A DNA stretch of 10,650 nucleotides from Clostridiales bacterium. GTDB taxonomy: Bacteria > Bacillota > Clostridia > Christensenellales > Aristaeellaceae. Numbering within the stretch: position 1 is the stretch's first letter; each line of letters opens with the position of its first letter. A program made the position numbers and the translations under genes. Positions 1 to 7,057 of the stretch are shown piece by piece. The stretch spans positions 1 through 10,650 of the forward strand of contig JAAYJP010000169.1 in NCBI GenBank assembly GCA_012522875.1, written 5' to 3'. The notes beneath the pieces are model-generated. The model was not told the DNA's origin. It was given only the letters and a program-made list of their open reading frames with translations, and searched no databases.

Positions 1-1
1 C

Positions 2-811
2 ACCTCGATTGAACGGCAGCTCCAGCTGGCCAAGGAAGCGGGCTTCACCTGTGCGGACATCACGGACGTACACGAAGGCTGCAGCATGTTCAACTCGGCG
101 GGCCTGGCAGCGACCGTCAGCCTGGACGGAGACCCCTTTGAGACAAAGCGCCTGTTTGAGAAATACGGCATCACGCCGTCAACCGTGTGCGTTCACGCCG
201 CGCTGCTGGAGCCGAGCAACCCTGCGGTGTTCCAGACCGCCGGCATCATGAAGGGCATCAAGTTCGCCGCGGCCATCGGCATCAGGGACTGCGTGACAAC
301 CGAGAGCGAGCCGCATTCCGAGTGGGCCAGGAACCTGAGCTATGATCAGTGCATCTTCACCATTGCAGAGAAACTGGTGGTGCCTTGCCGGATGGCTGAG
401 GACTTCGGCGTGAACCTGCTTCTGGAGCCCCACGGCCCCATCACCGACACCATCAAGGGCATTCAGGATATCATGGACTGCCTGGGCAATCCCAAATCCC
501 TGGGTGTCAACATGGATACCGGCAACTCCTGGCTGGGCGGGACAGATCCGGTGGAGATGGCCAAAACCTTCAAGGAGAAGATTTTCCATGTGCACTGGAA
601 GGACCTGGGCGCGGAGTGGCTTCCAATGCGCGGAAAGCAGTTCGGCTGCGGGTTCTCCACCATCGCGCTGGGCGACGGCGTGATCGATATCAAAGGCGTC
701 GCAGAGGTGCTGGCGGACAGGAAGGAAATCCACGCTTCAACGCTGGAGATCGGCGGCACGGCGGAAATGCTCAGGAAGTCGGTCGCCTACCTGAAAACCT
801 GCGGGCTGTAA
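2..811 (+). CDS. Sugar phosphate isomerase/epimerase (xylose isomerase-like TIM barrel), 5' partial
   Basis: The reading frame is open from base 2, so the true start lies before the window; 269 residues and a TAA stop are visible. The family (AP endonuclease 2 / xylose isomerase-like TIM barrel) contains cytoplasmic metal-dependent sugar isomerases and epimerases. The expected metal and catalytic residues fall in order on successive barrel strands: Glu in LLLEPHG (codon 425-427), Asp in NMDTGN (515-517), His in HVHWKD (587-589 and 593-595) and Glu in TLEIGG (746-748). The ATG at 86 is internal, because the protein-like sequence KEAGFTCADITDVHEG precedes it in frame. The substrate cannot be told from the sequence, and upstream neighbours that could indicate it are outside the window. 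The family call is secure; the exact reaction is open. Confidence 0.88.
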   Translation, partial: TSIERQLQLAKEAGFTCADITDVHEGCSMFNSAGLAATVSLDGDPFETKRLFEKYGITPSTVCVHAALLEPSNPAVFQTAGIMKGIKFAAAIGIRDCVTTESEPHSEWARNLSYDQCIFTIAEKLVVPCRMAEDFGVNLLLEPHGPITDTIKGIQDIMDCLGNPKSLGVNMDTGNSWLGGTDPVEMAKTFKEKIFHVHWKDLGAEWLPMRGKQFGCGFSTIALGDGVIDIKGVAEVLADRKEIHASTLEIGGTAEMLRKSVAYLKTCGL

Positions 812-835
812 ATCATGGGTGAAGGTTAGGCCATG

Positions 836-856
836 CCGCCCCCGGACAGGGGGCGG
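836..856 (+). terminator. GC-rich hairpin after the isomerase gene, probable terminator
   Basis: CCGCCCCC (836-843) pairs perfectly with GGGGGCGG (849-856) across a 5-nt loop, starting 24 bases after the isomerase stop codon. The following TTATGCTTGC is only weakly T-rich, so this is a plausible but not textbook intrinsic terminator. Confidence 0.5.
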
Positions 857-1195
857 TTATGCTTGCATCGGGCAAATGATCCCGCAGTACGGTTGTGGCC
901 CATCGCAAAATGCCTGATTCTTGCGTCCGGGGAGCAATGCCGGGGCTCACAGCAGAATCCCGCAGCCCATTGCAGGAAATGACAGCGGTATCTCTGCCTG
1001 TTGGGACGGCACACTTTCGAGGGGGCGTCCTGCGCGCTGAAGTTGCCCCTGCCGCGTTGCGGAACAGCGGAAAAATTCCCAGGAATCCTTTGAAACAGAA
1101 CTGGTTGATCGGGAGAAAACATAAGCCAACCCCTTCCGAACGATCAATCCAACGTCAAGCTTTCTCACCGGTGGGGTGATACTGCAGGGACTTAC
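857..1195. other. Intergenic stretch without a supported gene
   Basis: About 340 bases between the isomerase hairpin and the regulatory region of the aminopeptidase. Open frames on both strands are short, lack a ribosome-binding site and do not resemble any protein I recognise. The only structure I see is the inverted repeat at 1103-1150, listed separately. Confidence 0.5.
1103..1150. repeat. Imperfect inverted repeat in the intergenic gap
   Basis: GGTTGATCG (1103-1111) can pair with CGATCAATCC (1141-1150), giving nine base pairs with one bulged base and a 29-nt loop. It lies about 70 bases upstream of the aminopeptidase -35 box. It could be a regulator-binding palindrome, a structured transcript end or chance; nothing in the sequence decides. 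Confidence 0.35.
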
Positions 1196-1223
1196 AAAAC
1201 CAAACGCTATTGGATTTGGCTTT
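1196..1223. promoter_or_regulatory. Imperfect palindrome touching the -35 box, candidate operator
   Basis: AAAACCAAA (1196-1204) and TTTGGCTTT (1215-1223) are inverted copies with one mismatch, separated by 10 bases. The right arm overlaps the first bases of the -35 element TTGACC. The spacing and position fit a dimeric repressor or activator site, but no regulator can be assigned. Confidence 0.3.
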
Positions 1224-1250
1224 GACCTCCCCGCTCTCCTCTGTTATGCT
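1222..1250 (+). promoter_or_regulatory. Sigma-A type promoter with extended -10, upstream of the aminopeptidase
   Basis: The -35 TTGACC (1222-1227), a 17-bp spacer, and the -10 TATGCT (1245-1250) are preceded by TG one base upstream (1242-1243), the extended -10 signature. The predicted start of transcription near 1257 gives a leader of about 27 nt that includes the AGGAGG ribosome-binding site at 1271-1276. Confidence 0.75.
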
Positions 1251-1283
1251 CATCAGGCTTGATAGAAAGCAGGAGGATAACCC

Positions 1284-2762
1284 ATGATCACATTGAAGCC
1301 CCTTTCCCAATATCAGGAAACCGGCAGTATCACCATCACCCTGATGGGGGAGAAAACTCCCCGGGCAAACCTGCCCAGTGAACTGAAGGACACCCTGAAG
1401 CTGTTGGACCTGAAGCCTGGCAAGCTGGAGGCCGTGAAAACTGCTGCATCCGGCAAGTTAAGGGTTGTTCTGTATGCCCGCCTGCCTGGCGAACTGAACT
1501 ATGATGCCCTGGAAGCGTTGACAGCAGACATGGTCAAACAGCTGAATGAACTGAAAGCCAAACAGGTGGATGTCCTTCTGTTGGATGCGGCTGTCAAGGA
1601 GCTCACATCATCCTTCTATAAGCAGCTGCTTTTGGCAGGGGATTGCTTTGACCGTTACCAGACCAGCGGGGTTGATCCGCTTGACCCTGGCCGGGAGGAC
1701 AAACCCAGGGAAAGCTTTGAGCCTGATTTCACCATCTACCTCATCAAGGGATTAGCCCTGAAGGCGGAAGAGGGCAAACTTCACAGGGCAGCCTTGCTCG
1801 CCGAAGGGATCCGTACGGCCAGGCGTCTGGTCAATGAGCCCGCCAATGTACTGACCCCGGAACGCCTGGCCCAGGAGGCAAGGGCGCTGTCCAAACAGAA
1901 CGGCTTTGACATCGAAGTCTATGATGAGCTTCAGATCCAGGACATGGGCCTTCAAGCCTTCTGGAGCGTGGCAAAGGGTTCTGACACGCCGCCCCGCTTC
2001 CTGGTGATGCGCTTCATGAACAACCCTGATACCGCGGAGGTGCTGGCGCTGGTAGGCAAGGGACTGACCTATGATTCCGGTGGCTATGCCATCAAGCCCG
2101 CCGAAAGCATGGCCACCATGTTTTGCGACATGGGCGGCGCAGCCGCTGTCATCGGCGCCATCAGTACGCTGGCTGCCATGAAAGCCAGGGTCAATGTTGT
2201 GGCCATTGTGGCCGCCTGCGAAAATATGATTTCGGGCCGTGCCTTCCATAACGGGGACATCATTGGCAGCCTGGCCGGGAAAAATATTGAGGTGGTCAAC
2301 ACGGACGCCGAGGGAAGGCTGACCCTGGCTGACGCCATCACCTATGCCGCCACGGTTATCAAAGCAGACCGAATCATCGACATCGCCACCTTAACAGGCG
2401 CTGTAGGCATTGCCCTGGGCCGGGAAATCACCGGCGTGGTGGCAGATGATGAAACCATTTTCAGCGCTTTGGCCAGGGCCTCGGAACTGAGCGGCGATAA
2501 GATATGGCGCCTGCCCCACTGTGAACACCTGGCAAAACACAACAAATCAGAGCGGGCGGACATAAAAAACTCCGGCGGGCGGCCCGCAGGCACCGCCACC
2601 GCCGCCCTGTTCTGCCGCGCTTTCGCGTTTGGCAAACCCTGGGGGCACCTGGACATTGCAGGCACTGCCTACCAGGACAAAGCCAGCGCCAAGGCCCCGG
2701 CCGGAGCCACCGGTGTGGGCGTGGAACTGCTGGCTCTGGCAACAATGGAATTGTTCAGGTAA
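1284..2762 (+). CDS. pepA: Leucyl aminopeptidase, M17 family
   Basis: A cytoplasmic two-zinc (or manganese) exopeptidase that removes N-terminal amino acids from peptides. At 492 residues it has the normal length: a variable N-terminal domain to about residue 165 and the catalytic domain after it. All M17 key residues are present: metal ligands K259 and D264 (VGKGLTYDSGG), D282 (FCDMGG), D341 and E343 (NTDAEGR), and catalytic K271 and R345. Each is offset by exactly 11 from the E. coli PepA numbering. The core differs slightly from the commonest form (TYDSGGY, and MFCDM where MKxDM is usual), so specificity need not be leucine. The ATG is set by AGGAGG 7 nt upstream and by the promoter at 1222-1250. 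The secreted peptidase gene follows after 49 bases without a clear terminator, suggesting co-transcription. Confidence 0.93.
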   Translation: MITLKPLSQYQETGSITITLMGEKTPRANLPSELKDTLKLLDLKPGKLEAVKTAASGKLRVVLYARLPGELNYDALEALTADMVKQLNELKAKQVDVLLLDAAVKELTSSFYKQLLLAGDCFDRYQTSGVDPLDPGREDKPRESFEPDFTIYLIKGLALKAEEGKLHRAALLAEGIRTARRLVNEPANVLTPERLAQEARALSKQNGFDIEVYDELQIQDMGLQAFWSVAKGSDTPPRFLVMRFMNNPDTAEVLALVGKGLTYDSGGYAIKPAESMATMFCDMGGAAAVIGAISTLAAMKARVNVVAIVAACENMISGRAFHNGDIIGSLAGKNIEVVNTDAEGRLTLADAITYAATVIKADRIIDIATLTGAVGIALGREITGVVADDETIFSALARASELSGDKIWRLPHCEHLAKHNKSERADIKNSGGRPAGTATAALFCRAFAFGKPWGHLDIAGTAYQDKASAKAPAGATGVGVELLALATMELFR

Positions 2763-2811
2763 TGTCCGGAAAAACGGAAATTGCCGGCTATTATTGCATG
2801 GGGGAGTAAAA

Positions 2812-3699
2812 ATGAAGAAAATCCTGGCTTTGCTGCTGGCCCTGCTGTTCATCCTCCCCCTGCTGCCTGGCCAGGCAGCGGGCAGGAAAAGCCCAAAGCT
2901 GGTGCTGTTTTCCCTGAAGCCAGGGGATGTGACAGATGCCATCGAAGGGGAGGGAACCTGGGAGAGCGGGCACCCCAATATTGCCGCGGTTACTCAGGAA
3001 GGGATTATCACCGCTGCATCGGAAGGCTATACCCTCATATTGCTCAAGGACCAAAAAGGCAATGTGACAGTGCGCTGCGAAGTCACAGTGGGAGACAAGC
3101 CAGTGCCGGAGATAATCCAGCGGGTTATCAGCCTGGCACTTGAGGACTGGGAGGGGGCAAAGGGTGAGGCCTTTCCCCGTTACAACCTGTACACCCAATG
3201 GTTCAACCCCAGCGCCAAGAGCGGCTTTGGCTGGTGCGGCGCCTTTATTGGCTATCAATTTGACGAAGCCGATGTCCCCATGGATCCGGCCTACAGGCAA
3301 AAAAGCGCCCCTCCCCTGATGGACGGTGCCCCGTTCGCTGTGCGCCAGGCTTCCCAGACCAAGTTGTTTGAAGGCTTCCAAAGCCGAAACCGCCTCTCCA
3401 ACATTCCCCGGCCTGGCTATTACGCGGTGTATGGGCGCCGCGGCTCCACGCCCTATACCCATGTGGGCCTGGTGACAAAAGTGGAGGCTATGGGAGACGG
3501 GGTCTACCTGCTGGAAACGGTGGAGGGAAACCTGAACAGCAGGATCAAACGCTTCCGGTACCTCTATGACAGCCTGGCCCAGAGCAAGGAACGCAACATC
3601 CGCTCCGTGCCGGAGGAAATGCAGACCCGGGCGGATCTGTTCAACTATACCTATGTGAAGGATTTCTACCTGAATACCTTCGGGCAGACCTGGTACTGA
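2812..3699 (+). CDS. Secreted protein with Big_2-like domain and CHAP/NlpC-type cysteine peptidase domain
   Basis: A 295-residue exported protein, probably a cell-wall peptide hydrolase or amidase. Residues 1-23 form a signal peptide (MKK, a leucine-rich core, then GQAAG). Residues about 30-102 resemble a bacterial Ig-like group 2 domain (TWESGHPNIAAVTQEGIITA, ending in a CEVTVG strand). The rest is a CHAP-like papain-fold domain: nucleophile C142 in GWCGAFIGYQF, H217 in YTHVGLVTKV, and the polar third residue in ETVEGN (E238/N240). The frame is open further upstream to 2629, but that part overlaps the aminopeptidase gene in another frame. The ATG at 2812 has GGGGAG 5 nt upstream and starts the signal peptide. 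CHAP enzymes cut peptidoglycan cross-links or amide bonds; the target here is inferred. I see no clear terminator after it. Confidence 0.85.
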   Translation: MKKILALLLALLFILPLLPGQAAGRKSPKLVLFSLKPGDVTDAIEGEGTWESGHPNIAAVTQEGIITAASEGYTLILLKDQKGNVTVRCEVTVGDKPVPEIIQRVISLALEDWEGAKGEAFPRYNLYTQWFNPSAKSGFGWCGAFIGYQFDEADVPMDPAYRQKSAPPLMDGAPFAVRQASQTKLFEGFQSRNRLSNIPRPGYYAVYGRRGSTPYTHVGLVTKVEAMGDGVYLLETVEGNLNSRIKRFRYLYDSLAQSKERNIRSVPEEMQTRADLFNYTYVKDFYLNTFGQTWY

Positions 3700-3986
3700 C
3701 CGCGCAAAGCCTTATCCCTCATTGTCCTCTCATCGGTCGCAGCCCCAGCCCTATCCAATCCCCAGGGAACTCAGTGGAAATGGGCTTCCGAGGGTTATGC
3801 CTGCCATCCATCCCGGTTCATTGCCGTTTCGGTACCCCGCGCCTTGCGGCGGGAGCCATGGTGCTTTTCAGGGGCGGGAAACAGCGCGGGTGGGATGAGC
3901 GCATTGCCCAAGCTGAGCCTGTCCCGCCACATCTTTCCTGCTTGCATGCCAGGCGGTGATTGGATGCCCGCCCGCGAGCCGGGGGA
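3700..3986. other. Intergenic stretch without a supported gene
   Basis: Nearly 290 bases between the CHAP gene and the metallo-hydrolase remnant. Both strands have short open frames, none with a ribosome-binding site or recognisable protein. A weak CCCGC/GCGGG stem is present around 3836-3853, without a T tract. I see nothing else. Confidence 0.5.
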
Positions 3987-3992
3987 TATAAT
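3987..3992 (+). promoter_or_regulatory. Possible -10 box for the metallo-hydrolase remnant
   Basis: A perfect TATAAT sits 32 bases before the TTG start at 4025, with GGAG at 4013-4016 between them. No acceptable -35 hexamer lies at 16-19 bp spacing, so this is a weak call. Confidence 0.3.
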
Positions 3993-4024
3993 GGCAATGC
4001 AAATGCCACCCTGGAGAAGCGGAG

Positions 4025-5150
4025 TTGAGAAAGCGGTTTTTACTATGGCTGATCGCGGGTTTGCTGTTTCAGGCGCCTGCCTTGCCGGCCGTTTTTCGGG
4101 TTTCAAAACCGGCCAAAGCCAGTTCCCAAGCAGCCATGAATCAGCCTGCCAGCCAGGATCATCCCCATATGGCTGATGCCCTGAGTACCCTGTTTATCCA
4201 CGTTGGGAAAGCCGATACGATCCTGTTCCGCTGCCAGGACCAAGCCTGTTTGATCGACACGGGAGAAAAAGTTTCGGTTTCCCATGTGCTCGGCGCTCTG
4301 GATTTGTTTGGCGTTGATACCCTCGAGGGTGTTTTTCTGACACAGACTCACAGCGACCTCACGGGGGACAGGGGCATGGGCGCGGTATTATGGCATTGGC
4401 CCAGGACCTTTCCCTGTCCCACCGGAAACTGCCGTGCGGGCAACAGCGTGCCGCTGGCGGAGGGTGTGTATGCTGAGGTTTCCGGCCCGCTGGTGCTGGA
4501 TGCCAAGGACGACAACGGTAATCCCCTCGTTTCAAAGCTGAATGCATACGGGAGATCTGCAGTTCCCCGGCGAAGGAGCGGCTTTTACAGTCAGGGGCTT
4601 ACATCGCAGCGGAAGTGCTGAAGGTGGGAAATCATGGCACCCTGGATGCAGCATCCGGGCAATTTGCAGCTGCCGTGTCACCGGCATATTCGATTATATG
4701 AACTGACAGGATGGAGGATCCCGACTCCGCCAATGAACGGGTGCTCAAGGCCTTGGGAAAATCAAACATCTACATCACAGAGGACTTCGCCATCGGCGTG
4801 CTTTTGCAGGTTGATCAGGATGGCGCCATTCAGGTGAGCGCTCCCGGGCTGCCTGAAGCGCCGCCCCGTTTGGCTGTCACGGGCATTGACCGGGGCACCC
4901 AGACGGCAATCCTTACGAACAGCGGCCTGGATTTGGATATCTCCGGCTTCCTGATCCTGTCCCAACGGGGAAACGAGCTCTTTGTCTTCCCGAAGGTCTC
5001 CTGGCTCCCAGGCGGGAGATTGTCACCGTATCCAGCACGCCCGGGGCTGAGTACCTCCTGCCTGATGAATCCAGGGCATGGCATCCGGAAAAAAAGGACA
5101 GCGCTTTGCTAATTGATCGCTTTGGGCGCTTTCTCTCCCGCTGGGAGTAA
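4025..5150 (+). pseudogene. Decayed secreted ComEC-like metallo-beta-lactamase-fold protein with lamin-tail-like C-terminus
   Basis: The remnant begins with TTG (GGAG 8 nt upstream) and a signal peptide (RKRFLLWLIAGLLFQ, cleavage near LPA). An MBL-fold start follows, like the ComEC C-terminal hydrolase (FIHVGKADTILF, then LIDTGE). The metal motif expected as THxHxDH reads TQTHSDLTGD, so two histidines are gone. Homology-like sequence then jumps frames. GDLQFPGE is read from 4551; ERLLQSGAYIAAEVLKVGNH is read from 4576 in the third frame and runs to an in-frame TGA (4699-4701). The same frame continues with DPDSANERVLKALG and a lamin-tail-like strand pattern (NSGLDLDISGFLIL). Another shift near 5014 leads to EIVTVSSTPGAEYLLP and RFGRFLSRWE, with TAA at 5148-5150. 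Several independent lesions make a functional product very unlikely. The family call rests on motifs. Confidence 0.8.
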
Positions 5151-5588
5151 TCACTGCGAAATCTGAACAAATCCGCCTGTTTGGCTGCCGCAGCCGGATG
5201 GGGTAATCTGGACAATAACAGAAACGGCGCATCCTCCTGGCCAACGAGGCAAGGCCTGGGTGTTAAAACCGTATCCGATATGATTGCATGGCACAGAAGA
5301 AGCGGGGAGCGGGATCAGCGGCACGCCTCCCCTATGTCTAGTTGGCAGCCTGTCGATGCCTGAACCACAACCCTTCAAAGAACCCTGTGGATTGGCTCTC
5401 CTTTTGAAGAAGCCATGATGCCATCCCTGATCACAAATCCAAAATGTTGCCTTGTTTCCAGGCCCCGCCCTCCCCATGTGCGGTGTGATAATGGCATGAT
5501 TCATCGTCCAAAGGGGGCTTGCGTCATCCGAAGGCTCTGTTTCCTGCATATCCGAACCGGCTTCCAATACCACTGTTTTATCATTCAT
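5151..5588 (-). CDS. Doubtful - strand reading frame with a good ribosome-binding site, possible gene remnant
   Basis: The - strand reads GGCGGAGGAACCC directly before ATG (first base 5588): GGAGG at 5 nt spacing, a good translation start. The first 28 or so codons look protein-like and acidic (MNDKTVVLEAGSDM, then QETEPSDDASPLW). After that the 145-codon frame becomes rich in Gly, Pro, Arg and Cys and resembles nothing I know. I see no promoter upstream on this strand. It could be the surviving 5' end of a decayed gene or a chance frame. No function is proposed. Confidence 0.2.
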   Translation of the reverse strand: MNDKTVVLEAGSDMQETEPSDDASPLWTMNHAIITPHMGRAGPGNKATFWICDQGWHHGFFKRRANPQGSLKGCGSGIDRLPTRHRGGVPLIPLPASSVPCNHIGYGFNTQALPRWPGGCAVSVIVQITPSGCGSQTGGFVQISQ

Positions 5589-5757
5589 GGGTTCCTCCGC
5601 CTTTTTGGGCTGTTGGCGTGTGCGGTGTTTTGCGGGCAGAATATCAGGCGGGGCTCAGGGAAGGCGTGCGGCGTGCCCCAAATGCCATACGTGCGGCTCT
5701 GTTCCGGTGGTCAGGGTCCTCGGGGGCGCCTGAGGTGTTCCCCTGCCTCTTGTTTCT
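5151..5757. other. Intergenic stretch of about 600 bases, no convincing gene
   Basis: No frame on either strand looks like a known protein. An imperfect inverted repeat is present (CTTCAAA 5373-5379 with TTTGAAG 5403-5409, partly continued inward), with no T tract after it. The one protein-like signal is the - strand Shine-Dalgarno plus ATG at 5588, listed separately. The stretch may be decayed coding sequence. Confidence 0.45.
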
Positions 5758-5766
5758 TGCTACAAT
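5738..5766 (+). promoter_or_regulatory. Probable extended -10 promoter for the aldo/keto reductase
   Basis: The -10 TACAAT (5761-5766) is immediately preceded by TGC (5758-5760), an extended -10. The hexamer TTCCCC (5738-5743) at 17-bp spacing is a poor -35. It lies about 100 bases before the start codon at 5865, which would leave a leader of about 90 nt. Confidence 0.45.
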
Positions 5767-5864
5767 GATGGAAGCCACATGATTGCACGGGCGTGGCAAG
5801 CCTGTTGACAGGCGGCCGGTTTGATGCACATCCGACCGCCATGAAAAAGGGAAGGGGCCGAAGT

Positions 5865-6848
5865 ATGAAATACAGAGATTTGGGCAACACAGGAATGCGG
5901 GTATCCGAAATATCATTGGGCACCTGGCAATTGGGCGGGAAATGGGGCGCTGACTACAGCGAACAAACCGCACAGACAACGCTGGAAACAGCGTATGATC
6001 ATGGCATCAACTTCTTTGACACCGCGGATGTCTACAATGACGGCAAAAGTGAACGAAGCATCGGCCAGTTCATCAAAGGAAAGGCGGAAAAGGTTTATGT
6101 TGCAAGCAAATGCGGGCGGCAAATCACTCCGCATGTTTCAGCAGGCTATACCTGCCAGGCAGTTGTGCGCTATACAGAGGAGAGCCTGAACCGGCTTGGG
6201 GTGGATGCCCTGGATTTGATCCAGCTGCACTGTCCCCCGACTGATGTGTTTTACCGGCCGGAAATATTTGAAACGCTGCAGAAACTTAAGCGCGAAGGAA
6301 AAATCAAGCACTTTGGGGTGAGTATCGAGCGGGTGGAAGAAGGCCTGAAAGCGATGGAATACGAGGGGATGTCTTCCATACAGGTGATCTACAACATGTT
6401 CAGGCAGCGCCCCGATGAGGCTCTGTTTCCTTTGGCAAAGGAAAAGGGAGTCGGTATTATCTGCAGGGTTCCGCTTGCGAGCGGTTTGCTGACAGGCAAA
6501 TTCACACAAAAGTCCGAGTTCGGAAAATCAGACCACCGGTTTTTCAACCGCAAGGGAGAGGCTTTTGACAAGGGCGAAACTTTTTCCGGCGTGGATTATG
6601 ATCTGGGTTTGCAGGCGGTGGCGGAGTTGAAAGCAATTTTTGGTGAAAACGGCCTCACCCTTTATGCCCTTCGCTGGATTCTGATGCGCGATGAGGTGAG
6701 CTGCGTGATTACGGGCGCAAGCGGGCCGGAGCAAATCAGGCAAAACACGGCAGCTTCCGATCTGCCGTCACTGACGGATGACCAGATGGCACAGGTGAAG
6801 GCGGTCTATGATCAACTCATCCGCAACCCTGTGCATTACCTGTGGTAA
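5865..6848 (+). CDS. Aldo/keto reductase
   Basis: A cytoplasmic NAD(P)H-dependent oxidoreductase that reduces aldehydes or ketones to alcohols; the 327-residue length is normal for the family. The catalytic tetrad is complete: D52 and Y57 (FFDTADVYNDGKSE), K82 (VASKCGR) and H122 (LIQLHCPP). The start MKYRDLGNTGMRVSEISLGT is the usual one for the YhdN/general stress protein 69-like branch, and the C-terminal NAD(P)-binding part includes ITGASGPEQIRQN. I chose the ATG at 5865 because AGGGG lies 7 nt upstream and family similarity begins there; the ATG at 5841 and the open frame back to 5793 add no conserved residues. The gene stands alone between its own promoter and terminator. The substrate is unknown. 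Confidence 0.92.
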   Translation: MKYRDLGNTGMRVSEISLGTWQLGGKWGADYSEQTAQTTLETAYDHGINFFDTADVYNDGKSERSIGQFIKGKAEKVYVASKCGRQITPHVSAGYTCQAVVRYTEESLNRLGVDALDLIQLHCPPTDVFYRPEIFETLQKLKREGKIKHFGVSIERVEEGLKAMEYEGMSSIQVIYNMFRQRPDEALFPLAKEKGVGIICRVPLASGLLTGKFTQKSEFGKSDHRFFNRKGEAFDKGETFSGVDYDLGLQAVAELKAIFGENGLTLYALRWILMRDEVSCVITGASGPEQIRQNTAASDLPSLTDDQMAQVKAVYDQLIRNPVHYLW

Positions 6849-6891
6849 TCAACCGGCGTAATTGCCTCCCGCACAAACGCTGTATGACCAA

Positions 6892-6919
6892 CTGAACCGG
6901 TCCTGTGGTTCAGCTTTTT
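6892..6919 (+). terminator. Rho-independent terminator of the aldo/keto reductase
   Basis: CTGAACC (6892-6898) pairs perfectly with GGTTCAG (6907-6913) across an 8-nt loop, followed after one C by TTTTT (6915-6919). It lies 43 bases after the reductase stop codon. Confidence 0.8.
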
Positions 6920-7057
6920 GAATCGCTGCCCGGCGGGGCGCCAAAAAAACATTAGCCTGCCTTCTGGCATCCTTCAGCCAGCCGCAGGGCCCATTGGGCC
7001 TGTAGCCCGGGGAATGAGGGTGTGCGGCGATCTCCGCATTGCCAGGACCAGGCCGAA
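6920..7057. other. Convergent intergenic region with several hairpins
   Basis: The region separates the + strand reductase from the - strand acetyltransferase. It contains an imperfect stem CAGGGCCC/GGGCCTG (6985-7002), a short stem CTGGC/GCCAG (6964-6968 with 6977-6981) and an A7 tract (6943-6949) that reads as T7 on the - strand. A further stem GGCCG/CGGCC (7051-7055 with 7063-7067) overlaps the acetyltransferase stop codon. Together they may end the leftward transcript, but no single one has the stem directly followed by a T run. Confidence 0.4.

Noticed and set aside
179..733. 184-codon - strand frame opposite the isomerase gene
   Set aside because: The + strand has the full TIM-barrel motif set; this is its shadow in a GC-rich gene.
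5373..5409. Imperfect hairpin CTTCAAA/TTTGAAG as a terminator or operator
   Set aside because: The inner pairing is broken by mismatches, no T run follows, and no gene ends nearby.
5415..5768. 117-codon + strand frame before the aldo/keto reductase
   Set aside because: It is Cys- and Arg-rich with no motif, no ribosome-binding site and no family resemblance.
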